Source: Phlebotomus papatasi (Eukaryota > Arthropoda > Insecta > Diptera > Psychodidae). From it: a DNA stretch of 64,000 nucleotides. Location: positions 63,302,627-63,366,626 of the forward strand of contig NC_077223.1 in assembly GCF_024763615.1 (NCBI RefSeq). Direction: 5' to 3'. The notes under the pieces are model-generated. The model saw only the letters and a list, made by a program, of their open reading frames with translations, was not told where the DNA came from and made no database searches. Below are positions 22,232 through 34,430 of this stretch, in pieces; position 1 is the first letter of the stretch; the number at the start of each line of letters is the position of its first letter. The position numbers and the translations under genes were made by a program.

Positions 22232-22447
22232 GGGGAAAGTACTCTTCCTTCGACCGTTCATACCTTCGAATAATGTGAATTTTCTTTTAGTTTTCCTAAG
22301 AGAATTACACATTTATATTTAATATTAGTTAGCTTATCATTCAACTGTTGATAATTCCGTGATTATTTAGTGTAAATCTCTTACGAAAAACAAAAGAAAT
22401 TCACATTATTCGAAGGCATGAACGTTCGAAGGGAGAGCACTTTCCCC
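22232..22447. mobile_element. GGGGAAAG MITE, intact copy
   Basis: It is TA-flanked, 216 bp, with ends GGGGAAAGTACTCTTCCTTC / GGGAGAGCACTTTCCCC. It provides the empty-site template for the interrupted copy at 19832-21870, showing TTAATATTAGTTAGC where the LINE sits. Confidence 0.85.
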
Positions 22448-23484
22448 TACATCGCTCCCTTTGAATATTTCTTCGGGAATTTTACAATTTATATGAAATT
22501 TTTTTTATTTCTATAACACGACCTACTTTCTGAACAAAAATCTTGGTTTTACTGAACGTCAGAATTTAATCTGTGTATAAAAGATGTTAAAAGAAAGGTA
22601 CGTTGCTCGCTGATGGAAGCGACGATTTGGGGATTACTTTAAAGCAAGCCACCCAAATGGATGAGAATACTTAGAATCTCACCTAATATACTTTATAATA
22701 AACTTTCTACTTCTTTCATCCATTCACGTATAAAAGCTTTTTTCACTCATTCTTTCTCCGCAAACAATTTTTCCGTCAACATGGATTTTCACACCTTGGT
22801 CTTATTTAAAAAAAAAAAAAGAATAAGATCGATATTCTGATAAAAAAAATCTCATCCTAACTTTTCAAAAATATATTTCATGCTTCTTGTGAGATTATCA
22901 TAATCCCTCCTATTTTCATATCCACAAAATTACAGAACAACAAGATATTCTTGTCATTCCTCGCTTAGTTCTGCTTTTCTCACACTCAAAACCTGTCTTT
23001 GAAAGCCTTATCGAAAAAAAAATCTCAAGTAAACTTTGCAGATTAGATCACACCACACAACATATTTGCCCTGAAAAAGCCCAGTTTTCCTCATCTTCCT
23101 CTCAAATTGCGTGTGAGTGTAAATGAGCTTTTATATGGTGAACTTTCCACTGCGAGAGCAAGCAAGACATTCAATTAAAAAGTTTTAATCCCGACTTACC
23201 ACTGTGATTAATTGCATTACACTTTTTGGTGTGATGAGAAATGACGCGTGTATCTCATCAAAAATGAACTTGGAAGAATAGAGAGTTCATCACGTATCGT
23301 GTAATGAGCTTTTATTCTACTTTCTCAGCGGGAATGGTGATGGGGCTTTTTCACAGCTTTTTCTTAGGAAGTAATCTGATTTTTTTTTCGGGCAGACTGT
23401 TCCAGATTTAGTGTAGAAAATTAATTAATTATATGACGGCTTAACAGAGTACTAAAAAGTTTTCAAACTGCTTCTCCCCTCCAG

Positions 23485-24091
23485 GGATTTTCAGTTAAGC
23501 ACCATCATATGGAACAATCAGACAACGAACGTTTGTCACTTGGAGACAGCACACTGGGTACGGGAATATATTGGTGAGGATTTCTACTTCACCTCGTACT
23601 ACCTCTTTCGCATACTCTTCGTTCACTTACTACCCTGCTGTGCTCTCGTCGCTCTCAATGTGCTCCTCTTCAAGGCTATGAAGTCAGCTCAAGAGAAGCG
23701 TGAAAAGCTCTTCAGGGAAAACCGCAAGAAGGAGTGCAAGAAGTTGAGGGATGCCAATTGTACAACGCTTATGCTCATCGTTGTAGTGTCGGTGTTTTTA
23801 GTTGTGGAAATACCATTGGCCGTTATCACAGCCCTGCACATCATATCTTCAGCCGTTATTGAGTTCCTCGACTATGGGGTAGCCAATCTCTTTGTGCTGT
23901 TCGCCAATTTCTCCCTTATCGTCAGCTACCCCATCAACTTTGCCATCTACTGTGGCATGTCCAGGCAATTCCGGGAAACATTCAAGGAGATCTTCATTAA
24001 GCGACCCATTGGGGCAGCTAAGAAAGACAACTCCTCCAAATACTCCATCGTGAATGGACCTAGAACATGTACCAATGAAACGGTTCTTTAG
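23485..24091 (+). CDS. SPR: SPR coding exon 6 (TM5-TM7 and C-terminus)
   Basis: This terminal coding exon begins after CTCCAG, in phase with exon 5, and ends at TAG 24089-24091. It encodes residues 210-411: extracellular loop 2 with C227 (expected disulfide to C140), TM5 (about 243-268), a basic intracellular loop 3 (KREKLFRENRKKECKKLRD), TM6, TM7 and the cytoplasmic tail. The NPxxY region reads YPINFAIY (P359-Y365). The tail ends NETVL, which fits a class I PDZ-binding C-terminus (S/T-x-hydrophobic). The displayed ORF starting at 23540 misses the first 18 residues because it begins at an internal Met. Confidence 0.94.
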
Positions 24092-24203
24092 TGGCGCGCC
24101 CCACCGGATAGTCAGCATGTCAACGGGCGGTAAGTCTAAACCAAATTAATTAAACAATTATGTTGTAACAATTTCTGCAATAGTACCAGCTTAAATGTAC
24201 ATA

Positions 24204-24432
24204 GGGTCGGATGAACGTCTGTTCGACAGGGAACCCCTATTGACACTTTTGTCAAAATGTTGAAAATTATTTAATGTATCTAGTAAAATATAAGTAATAT
24301 AACGTTTTTTCTGTAATATACCTTTTACTATAAACAGAGATGTTCAAATTTCATATCCCAAATGGTACAGAGTAGGGTGTCAATAGGTGCTGACACGAGT
24401 TCTTAAAGTGTCAATAGACGTTCCTTTCACCC
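24204..24432. mobile_element. GGGTCGGATGAACGTC MITE
   Basis: It is TA-flanked with ends GGGTCGGATGAACGTCTGTT / GACGTTCCTTTCACCC. The internal segment TAAGTAATATAACGTTTTTT is shared with 6423-6450. It lies 112 bp after the SPR stop and may be transcribed as 3' UTR. Confidence 0.78.
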
Positions 24433-24621
24433 TATAATCTTGCATTTTATTCAATTATGTACTAATCAGTGAGCTTACATTTTTTGAGCATTGAATTTAG
24501 TACAGACATTCTGAAGCCTTCCTTATGGCCTCTACACACTAGAGTAAATTATATCCATATTTGATATTATTAAAAAATTTGACAATTTTGTTTACACTGG
24601 CGTAAATAATTTTCTTCAGTA

Positions 24622-24802
24622 GGGGAAACTGGGGTAGCAGTAAACGCGGGGTAGCTGTAAACACTCCATTTTTTATTAAATATTAGGCTTCAAAGAACAG
24701 GAATCCTTGTCCACTGACGGAATGTCGTCATAAGTCCAAGCAGTATAGACACAAATATCAGTGTTTCGTGCTACCCCATGTTTACTACTACCCCACTCTT
24801 CC
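24622..24802. mobile_element. GGGGAAACTGGGGTAG MITE
   Basis: Ends GGGGAAACTGGGGTAGCAGT / ACTACTACCCCACTCTTCC are TA-flanked, with CGGGGTAGC / GCTACCCC repeated just inside. It lies 530 bp after the SPR stop codon. Confidence 0.7.
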
Positions 24803-24988
24803 TTATGTCTATTGACGAAAAGTTCGTATGGTGTGTCGATGCAATTAGGACCATTATACAAATTAGAAGCAATTTTCTTCAAAATTTGCTAAATTGAAGA
24901 CAATAACTTGTACTACAGTAGAATGAAACGTCAAAATTTCATAAAAAAAAAAACAATTTTGACAAATTCCAATGAATTGAGGTCCTTA

Positions 24989-25099
24989 TGGCCTGTACAT
25001 TACTAGAGAAATTAAAGTCCATATAGAAGCAAATTGTTTTGCTTATGTAAGAAAAACTGTAAAATATGGACATACATTTCTCTAGTTTGCAAAGGCCAT
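24989..25099. mobile_element. GGCCTNTACA MITE, short relative
   Basis: ATGGCCTGTACATTACTAGA and inverse TCTCTAGTTTGCAAAGGCCA bound about 110 bp, with GTCCATATA / ATATGGAC inside, as in 14931-15057. Confidence 0.6.
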
Positions 25100-25151
25100 T
25101 ATTGTGAGAATTGTTTATTTCATTCATAATTGTTTATTCATTGTGAGAATT

Positions 25152-25299
25152 ATGCCCAGCACACAATAACTTTTGTTTATAAACATGTTTTCAAAATATC
25201 CTATGAGATAGAGAGAGATGACTAGATCTAGATCTCACTCACTCTCATTGAAATGTTAAAAACATGTTTACTAAACAAAAGTTATTGTGCGTTGGACAT
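25152..25299. mobile_element. GCACAATAACTTTTGTTTA MITE, copy 2
   Basis: Same length and centre (AGATCTAGATCTCACTCACT) as 485-632, with the more symmetric ends GCACACAATAACTTTTGTTT / AAACAAAAGTTATTGTGCGT. Confidence 0.82.
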
Positions 25300-28200
25300 T
25301 ATTTATCAAAATCTGTAATTTATTGTGAAGCAATTCGCCTTTAACTTTACTGACAATTTACTTCAAAATACTAAATTCTGACGTAAACTTCTCACGATCT
25401 GTAGAAAGCTGACACGAAACAAAGAATAAAGTTTTATAGGTGCTATTTAAATATTTAAATATTATAAATATTAAATATATGTTTAAATATTTAAAATTAT
25501 TGTAATTCCTTTTCATTCGCAAGGGTTTGCCTATCTAACACCTCATCATTTGACTTATACTAAATTGAAACAATTTTGACATTTGTCTCTTTTGATTACA
25601 TATGCCTAAAATTTAGTACTCCCTTATAAGTACTAAAAAAGCATTTATATTTTTTCTTTAAATTTTATTCTCTGTATCCTAAGATCATAGATGTCTCATC
25701 GATTGAGATGATGTCTCAATATTTAATGACGGGTTTTGTTTTCAGTTATTTGACAATACAATGTCACCTACCTAATGCCTTTAGTACACGAAATGGAGCG
25801 CAGATATTAAAAGTTGTATTGAAAAATGAGAAATACTGCTTATCAATGTACCAAACTTCGATTCTCTATCGGTAATAATTTTTTATTTGAATATTTTAAG
25901 CGAAACTCAAACTTTTCTTGTAATTGATTTACATCAGTAATGTACTAAGTATCTTTACAAAATTTAGTTAGAAATTTTTTGTTATTTCAAAATTCATTTT
26001 ATATAAACTCCTATGTATTAACTTTGTTACCACTCCATTACCTTGAATTTGAAAAGATTAGTACATGTACTAAATATCAGTATTTGACAAGTAAATCAAG
26101 GAAATTCTCTCTAGATACGTTAGAGAGTGCAATCGTTTCAGGATAGGAAAACACAAAATTCTTTACCAAATGATGTCATATATGGCAAAGAATATTGTGT
26201 TTTCTCGCCCTGAAAAAAAATTAACCCCCTGACGCAGCCAGAGGAAAATTCTCTACTTGATTTACTTGTTCTATTGCTACCGCCAGTATTTTACTAAAAT
26301 TTCTATTATCTAATTTTCGGGCCTAAGGAAGAAAATTGAAAAAGAATATTTGCACGAAAACAATTTAGTACTTAATTTCTTAAGTACTAAAACGTAGTAC
26401 TTGGTATTTAAATTTCTGCAAGTAAGAAAGAAATATGGAACTACTAGATTTTTCCAATATTTCCTGTTTTTTATTTTAAAATTTCAAAATAACACTTTTT
26501 ATATGATTTTTACAATTACTTTAAAAACAAAAAAATAAATCACATCCCAAAAAAATATTTTATTTAAACTCAAATAAAATTACGCTTTAGACTATCGACT
26601 CGTTTGTCTTGTTGAATTGATTCCCAATAAGGGAGAAGTGGGACACCTTTAAATTGGAGCATTTTTAAAATTGGACTTTTCTCTCCTAATTTTAAAGGGA
26701 ACTGAACCATATGGTAAAATTTAACACCACAAATGAATTTTGAAGCTAAATTACGTTATGATAAAAATGTATTCCATTTAAAAGTAGAAGATAAAACTCT
26801 GTTTTAAAGATACTATAATTCAAATGTACCCCACTTTCCCCTATCATAGGTACTAATTACTTTTTTGCAACTTCACTTCAGTTTTTAAATTGTTGTGTTG
26901 TACGGGTTACTTATGATACTTTATTTAAGTCAACAATTACTTAAACTGATTACAAAAAAGACTCTACATTAAAAAGTCGTTAAAACATTATCCATACAAT
27001 TAATTTTTCATTTCCATGAAATGTCCGTCCCACTACAAATCCTTATGGCTAGTATGAGAACATTGAATGTTTCAGCCAATCAAAGGAATGTAAATAAATT
27101 ATTTTATAGGATTAATTTATTAATTATCCCTCAAGAATCCTAATTGCTTAGTCTTTTAAGACAATTTCTTCTTTCTTCATCTTTTAGAATCTGAACTATA
27201 CGTCTAATAAAAGAACATATTTAATTAGTTTTGGGATGTTTTTACCTTCAAGATATAGGGTTTCTAGTTTTTAACTTTATGAAAACCTTTTTCAAATTTG
27301 TTTGTTCAAGATAAAATTAAATGAATTGAAGAGAAACCAACGAAAAGTGAAAGGATTAAGCCATATATTCTTTCAATTTTTGACTTTGGGATTCTTTTCT
27401 GGTACTATCCCTTTCAAAAAGTAATTTGATTTTCTCCCAAAAAGCATTTGAAGAACAAACACGATAAATTCCCATCTCGATCCGATTTATTGCGATAAAA
27501 TTATATTAGAAAAAAATTATGTTGAAAAATGAATCAACTTCTTCCAAAACATCTTTTCCTCCGGATTTTTGTATGCTCAATCCCTCAAAATTCAATTCCA
27601 GTTCGATTGGGTATCGAAATGGGATATGGAAGCATTAAAGTTGATAGCGAGGCAGTATGCCCAAAAAAATATCCACCACAAGCTCCCCCAGAAAAAAAAG
27701 TTCGCTGGAAAGTTGAAACATTTCACTCAATATTGGCATGTATTTTTTTTCCGTCCAGAAAAAAAAGAGAGAAATGACAGCAGTTTGGGGCGGGAAAACC
27801 AATGAGTTCAATTTGGCAATAAATTTGCCCAAGTCTCAATGTGCAGTCAATAAAAGTTTCCATTTGATTGATTTCAATGAATTTGAAGGAATATTGAAGG
27901 AAGGAATTTCTTTGGATCTAGCATAAAACATGAATTTTTTTTCTTCTTCTTCCAATTCAAGCCCTTTAGAAGTTCTCTATGAGATAATCTTAAGCTGAAA
28001 GGATGCTGAAGGATCACTTAAGTCCCCCCAGACTTGAGGAGTTGATTTAAATTCAACGAGGAAATTATATGTGTCCTGAAATGAAATTCAAAATTTCCAC
28101 CCTATTTACCAATTTTCCACTGAGTGGGACTTTCATCGGGAGAAATATGCTCCCACAATGAAATTGAATTGGAAAAAAGGGTTGTGTTGCCCTGCTTCTT

Positions 28201-29399
28201 GCACAAACTCTCTCCCATTCTGAGGGCTGCGTGTTATGAAAATATTCCCAAGCATTACGTGTCAACGTCGTTGAGATTCCTCCGCATACACTTTTATTAC
28301 ATTTACTTCAATCTCATCCTTGTACTAAAGTATATCCTATGAGATATTCTTGTTCATGGTTGGTTTTGCATTTGTTACACTTTCTCAGCTGAGCCCTATT
28401 CCCTATAAAAATATGTCTTTCACTGCAATCTGAATTAAATGTAAATTTTCCGCACTCATCTACGAAAATATCTGCATTGCGTTCGACAAGTTTCATTCAT
28501 GAGAATTAGTATAAAGAAGCTTTTGGTACAATTTTCCATTCGGAAACTGCAAATCGATTTAATTAATCTAAATTTTTATAACAATAAAAAGTATTCTGAA
28601 GATTTTTAGCTTCGACTTTACGTACAACATAATATTTTTTTTCGAAATCTTTCGACTGAGATATGATCTCAGTCTAAGTTATTTCCGTTTATAGTACTGG
28701 TCTAGACGGTTTTTAGATTGATAATTGCATTGTAAGGGTCTTGACTTCAGGTACGACGTACTAAGGAATTAAACCTTCATATAATCGAAAATATAGATTT
28801 ACCGATATTCTATATCGAATTTTCGAAATTCGATTTTTCGTTTTCTTATAAATGGAGATTGCATTAAATTAGCATATATTTTGAAAAGTTGTAAAATATG
28901 ACGAAATTGTTCATTTGCATCATCCATAATTAAATTATTACACTTAGAATGAGGGTACTGTCTATTTCAAAATTTATTTTTTAACGCCCGATATTCCTGA
29001 TCAAGGGAAAGCAAGGATTGGCTCTCTTCAGTAATAATAACCTTTCGAAGAGGTAAAGCCACTCCGAAAAGAACCCAAACCTATTCAAAAATGGACCGAA
29101 AGTCTGAAGTGCAAGTTCACTAGCGTTCACTGTACTACCATTTCGAATTTTCTATATTCTTTACTATTCAATCGTCAAAAACAGTGCGCTAACGTTTTCT
29201 ACAAAAAGTGATCTCTTATTGTAATTTTGTAGACCTTCATAGTTACAAAATGTTTGAATTTCAATTTTATTAAAATAAATGTCCTCTCCATAAACTTATT
29301 CACTTTTGTGCAACTCGTCGATTTTAATTTTCGAACTTTTTACTATTCGAACTCCACAGAGAGAGAGCATTACATATACACATTATACATAATCCCTCG
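25300..29399. other. Intergenic, downstream of SPR
   Basis: Apart from the MITE at 26631-26841 nothing was recognised. Three overlapping frames at 27529-27926 lack any known motif. AATAAA at about 25424 could be a distal SPR polyadenylation signal, but this is only a possibility. Confidence 0.5.
26631..26841. mobile_element. GGGAGAAGTGGG MITE
   Basis: The left end GGGAGAAGTGGGACACCTTT and right end GTACCCCACTTTCCCCTA form an imperfect inverted repeat. TA is present at the right and AATAA at the left. It is a diverged relative of the element at 3043. Confidence 0.65.
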
Positions 29400-29900
29400 A
29401 TTTTGAGTTATACATCTCGACTCCTTACCCCCTAAGGGGTCGTATTTTGGTAGAATTTTAGAAATCTTAAGTTTCAATTTTTTTAAGATTTTTTTCTGGC
29501 CGTTACCACGTCTAGAGCAAAACAGTTACAGATAGAAACTTGGGAACTTCAGAGGACCCATCATAAGACTATTAATATGCCCCTCATCCCCCCTTCACTT
29601 TCAGAACCATGTTTTCTGAGGTTGGGCGAAGACGGTTCATGCGATTTTTACATTTTTGGATACGTTTTACAGTTACCTATAATAACGGTTTTTCAAAGTC
29701 AAAGGTTAAAATTGAGGGTGGGACAAAAAACAGAGATGACAATAAATCAATCAATCAAAAAGGCTGTAGAGAGCGCGTTTCTTAATCGAATTGTATCATG
29801 TTTTGGGCACGTTGGAGAAGTTTTGGAATTCGTGACAAACCTGAACCGATCACAAACTGTTATAAACTGATAAATGACCCGAATTAATTTTTAACCGCAA
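29400..29900. repeat. Dispersed repeat, third copy
   Basis: It contains TCCTTACCCCCTAAGGGGTC, matching 45125-45155 inverted, and TTTTTCAAAGTCAAAGGTTA, matching the segment at 39935-39960 inverted. The ORF at 29577-29870 is not recognisable as a protein. Confidence 0.5.
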
Positions 29901-30536
29901 TTTAATTATGTTTTGGGTAATGTTTTGAGTAATTTATAAATCGGTTTAAATTAGTTCTAAACAGATAATGGACCGATTACGAATTAATAAGTAATCTTTG
30001 TCCGAAAATTAATTCTATTACTATGAAAACTATTATTTTGGAAAATCTTTTGAGCCGTTTTAATCGGCACAACTCGATTGAAAACCGGTGGGGAATACTT
30101 TTGAGGTATAGCATGTGTTTGTAAACCTCAACAGGACAGAGTTCCGAAGTCGAAAAGGGTGTCACTGATTGTAAAGATTAAGTCGAGAAAGTTATTTTAT
30201 AAACGAAAACTTCAAAGTATAAGTTTAGATATAACAGAGGTACTGAAAAATCCAACTTGATCATGCCATGCGACAGTTAGGCCGGCTTTAGACCTGAGAC
30301 TTAGCCATATGGCTTAACTGCTCTAATTTCTTATCAATCAAGATTTTTTGGAAAAATTCATTTTACACAGAGAAAAAAAATACCCTAGAATCAATACTTT
30401 TTTGGGATACTTTTGGTATTAAAAGGGCTCCAATACCTCGTGGTATTAAATTCTAGGGTATTTTGGGATTAAATTCAAGAAAATCTCTGTCATTGATTTA
30501 ATACCATAAATTCATTAATTTTCAATCGCAATGAGT

Positions 30537-31877
30537 ATTGATTCTATCCTATTTTGGTATTGATTCTATCCCATTCTGGTATTGATTCTATCCCATTTTG
30601 GTATTGATTCTATCCCACTCTGGGATTGATTTTTATCCCACTATGGGATTGATTCTATCCCATTTTGGGATTGATTCTATCCCACTCTGGGATTGATTCT
30701 ATCCCACTCTGGGATTGATTCTATCCCATTTTGGGATTGATTCTATCCCATTCTGGGATTGATTCTATCCCATTTTGGGATTGATTCTATCCCATTCTGG
30801 GATTGATTCTATCCCATTTTGGGATTGATTCTATCCCACTCTGTTATTGATTTTAGGGTATTTAGGTATTGATTTTATCCCATTCACGTATTGATTAAAA
30901 AAATATTCCTTGGAATCAATACCTCGTTAGTATTGATTTTAGGGTATTGTGGTATTAATTTTATCCCATCTTGGTATTGATTTTAGGGTGTCTTTATCCC
31001 ATTTTCCGTATTGATTTCAGGATATTTTTATTCCAGTTTTCGTATTGATTTTAGGGTATTTTCATCCTATTTTTCGTATTGATTTTCATCCCCCTTTGGT
31101 ATTGATTTTAGAGTACTCCAGTATTGATTTTTTTTATCCCATTTTGGTATTAATTCGATTCCAGTGTAGTATTGATTTTCGCAAAGTCCATTCAAGAATC
31201 CATATTTTTTTGCATCGGCCGAGATTCGATCTCACAACTTTGCAGCAAATCTTCACTTGAGAGTCGACGCCTTAGCCAGTTGCGCCACGGGGCTCCTTGA
31301 ATTTCCTTTATTACAGCACAATGAGTTTCTAATTTCATCCCATTGTGGGATTAATTTCATACAATTTCAGTATTGAGTTTAGGGTACTCCAGTATTGATT
31401 CTATCCCACTCTGGGATTGATTCTATCCCATTTTGGGATTGATTCTATCCCACTCTGGGATTGATTCTATCCCATTTTGGGATTGATTCTATCCCACTCC
31501 CATTTTGGGATTAGGATTGATTCTATCCCATTTTGGGATTGATTCTATCCATTTTGGGATTGATTCATCCCACTCTGGGATTGATTCTATCCCATTTTGG
31601 GATTGATTCTATCCCATTTTGGGATTGATTCTATCCCACACTGGGATTGATTCTATCCCACTCTGGGATTGATTCTATCCCATTTTGGGATTGATTCTAT
31701 CCCATTTTGGGATTGATTCTATCCCACTCTGGGATTGATTCTATCCCATTTTGGGATTGATTCTATCCCATTTTGGGATTGATTCTATCCCACTCTGGGA
31801 TTGATTCTATCCCACTCTGAGATTGATTCTATCCCACACTGGGATTGATTCTATCCCACACTGGGATTGATTCTATC
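30537..31877 (+). repeat. Left minisatellite array (22-bp unit, + orientation)
   Basis: Units ATTGATTCTATCCCATTTTGGG alternate with CTC, TTC and ACAC variants in the spacer. Canonical blocks at 30600-30840 and 31395-31877 are separated by degenerate units and the tRNA-like insert. Single-unit indels occur, e.g. near 31500. The array length corresponds to roughly 45-55 units. Confidence 0.9.
31211..31296 (-). tRNA. tRNA-like sequence inside the 4.4-kb foldback element
   Basis: Read on the - strand from 31296, GGAGCCCCGTGGCGCAACTG shows an A box (TGGCGCAACTGG) and GATCGAATCTC shows a B box. The 86-nt length fits a tRNA with a long variable arm. A loop CTCAAGT would give a leucine-type CAA anticodon, but the acceptor and anticodon stems do not pair well. 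It interrupts a degenerate part of the left array. It is best read as a tRNA-derived insertion or pseudogene. Confidence 0.4.
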
Positions 31878-32699
31878 CCATCGGGAATAAGAATGTCTTA
31901 ATAATATAAAACTGATACCATAATCGTAGAATCTATACCTCAGTGGGATAAAATCAATAACCTATTGTCATTTTGGAATCGGTTTGGGTAGAAGGATGGT
32001 AATGACGTGTCTTGTACGAGTGTTCTGTATTTAAAGCGAAATATGAAGGTGTGCTGTCTTGTGCCTGGTTATTAGTGCAAAAGGGCTGCAGTGGATACAG
32101 TGTACACACACGTGTTGTGTAACCTCAAAGAGGATGCTAATTTTTAGCATAAAAGAGGATTTTGTCCACTGCATCTCTACGAATCCGTCAAGGCAATTAA
32201 TGTGATAAAAAAGTTCCTAAAATTTTAACATTTGGAGAGTAAAGATGACATTTCTCACTCTTCAAATTTCAACAATATTTCCAAAAACATAACGGAATTC
32301 ATGTGAAATTTACTTTTCTTAAATTAAGATAAAAAACTTTAGAGAATATATCAATTTAATTTATTGTGAAAAACCTTTCTTCACATAACCTCAAATTTTA
32401 CAGTTTGAACTCAACCGTCGTTCAAATTTGTGTAGTTTAAATTTGATGAACTCGACTGTACCAGTATCTGTGAGACTTTTCACAATAAGACACTGCAAGT
32501 GACTAGATTGCCTAATTCTTGGCTATTTGGGGATTAGTGGAAGACATTCTTTTTCTTCCTCTGAGCTCGGTATTTCTTGTATAACACAACAAAGACCCAT
32601 GTCGAAAGCCGAGCACTGGGCTCTGAAGAAGGCATGGACATGAACACTTCATGCGGTGAAGGGGAGGTTTGGCAGTGGGACACTTAGGAAGGCTAAATT

Positions 32700-34430
32700 A
32701 AATACCGAAATGGGATAGAATGAATCCCAGAGTGGTATATAATCAATCCCAGAATGGGATAGAATCAATCCCAAAATGGGATAGAATCAATCCCAGAGTG
32801 GGATAGAATCAATCCCATAGTGGGATAGAATCAATCTCAAAATGGGATAGAATCAATCCCAGAATGGGATAGAATCAATATGGGATAGAAGTGGGATAGC
32901 AAAATGGGATAGAATCAATCCCAGAGTGGGATAGAATTAATCCCAGAGTGGGATAGAATCAATCCCAGAGTAGGATAGAATCAATCCCAAAATGGGATAG
33001 AATCAATCCCAGAGTGGGATAGAATCAATAACAGAGTGGGATAGAATCAATACCAGAATGGGATATCAATCAGTGTGGGATGGAATCATTCCCAGAATCA
33101 ATCCCAGATGGGATAGAATCAATCCCAAAATGGGATAGAATCAATCCCAGAGTGGGATAGAATCAATCCCAAAATGGATAGAATCAATCCCAGAGTGGGA
33201 TAGAATCAATCCCAAAGTGGGATAGAATCAATCCCAAAATGGGATAGAATCAATCCCAGAGTGGGATAGAATCAATCCCAGAGTGGGATAGAATCAATCC
33301 CAGACTGGGATAGAATCAATCCCAGAATGGGATAGAATCAATCCCAGAGTGGGATAGAATCAATCCCAAAATGGGATAGAATCAATCCCAAAATAGGATA
33401 GAATCAATCCCAGAGTGGGATAGAATTAATCCCAAAATGGGATAGAATCAATCCCAGAGTGGGATAGCATCAATCCCAAAATGGGATAGAATCAATCCCA
33501 GAGTGGGATAGAATCAATCCCAAAATGGGATAGAATCAATCCCAAAATGGGATAGAATCAATCCCAGAATCAATCCCAGTGGGATAGAATCAATCCCAAA
33601 ATGGGATAGAATCAATCCCAGAGTGGGATAGATAGAATCAATCCCAAAATAGGATAGAATCAATCCCAGAGTGGGATAGAATTAATCCCAAAATGGGATA
33701 GAATCAATCCCAGAATCAATCCCAAAGTGGGATAGAATCAATCCCAGAGTGGGATAGAATCAATCCCAAAATGGGATAGAATCAATCCCAAAGTGGGATA
33801 GAATCAATCCCAAAATGGGATAGAATCAATCCCAGAGTGGGATAGAATCAATCCCAGAGTGGGATAGAATCAATCCCAGACTGGGATAGAATCAATCCCA
33901 GAATGGGATAGAATTAATCCCAGAGTGGGATAGAATCAATCCCAGAATGGGATAGAATCAATCCCTGAGTGGGATAGAAACAATCCCAGAGTGGGATAGA
34001 ATCAATCCCAGAGTGGGATGAAATCAATCCCAGAATGGGATAGAATCTATCCCAGAGTGGGATAGAATCAATCCCAAAATGGGATAGAATCAATCCCAAA
34101 ATAGGATAGAATCAATCCCAGAGTGGGATAGAATTAATCCCAAAATGGGATAGAATCAATCCCAGAGTGGGATAGAATCAATCCCAAAGTGGGATAGAAT
34201 CAATCCCAAAATGGGATAGAATCAATCCCAGAGTGGGATAGAATCAATCCCAAAATGGGATAGAATCAATCCCAGAGTGGGATAGAATCAATCCCAAAAT
34301 GGGATAGAATCAATCCCAGAGTGGGATAGAATCAATCCCAGAGTGGGATAGAATCAATACCAAAATGGGATAGAATCAATACCAAAATAGGATAGAATCA
34401 ATACCAGAATGGGATAGAATTTATACTGTT
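32700..34430 (-). repeat. Right minisatellite array (22-bp unit, inverted)
   Basis: The same 22-bp unit appears as its reverse complement (CCCAAAATGGGATAGAATCA). It is longer and more homogeneous than the left array, roughly 75 units, with a few truncated units (33060-33110, 33565, 33630). Higher-order repetition is visible: blocks ending GACTGGGATAG and AATAGGATAG recur at about 33300/33870 and 33390/33650/34100. A displayed ORF here is only the repeat translated. Confidence 0.9.

Noticed and set aside
23849..24118. 89-codon - strand frame
   Set aside because: Antisense of SPR exon 6.
29577..29870. 97-codon + strand frame
   Set aside because: The same DNA recurs, diverged and frame-broken, near 39900 and 44900, so it is repeat sequence.
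33914..34099. 61-codon - strand frame reading as repeated GLILSHSGIDSIPLWD
   Set aside because: It is the 22-bp minisatellite translated; the frame exists because the unit lacks stop codons.
30537..34430. CRISPR-like array
   Set aside because: Units are contiguous 22-bp tandem repeats without unique spacers, in a eukaryotic context.
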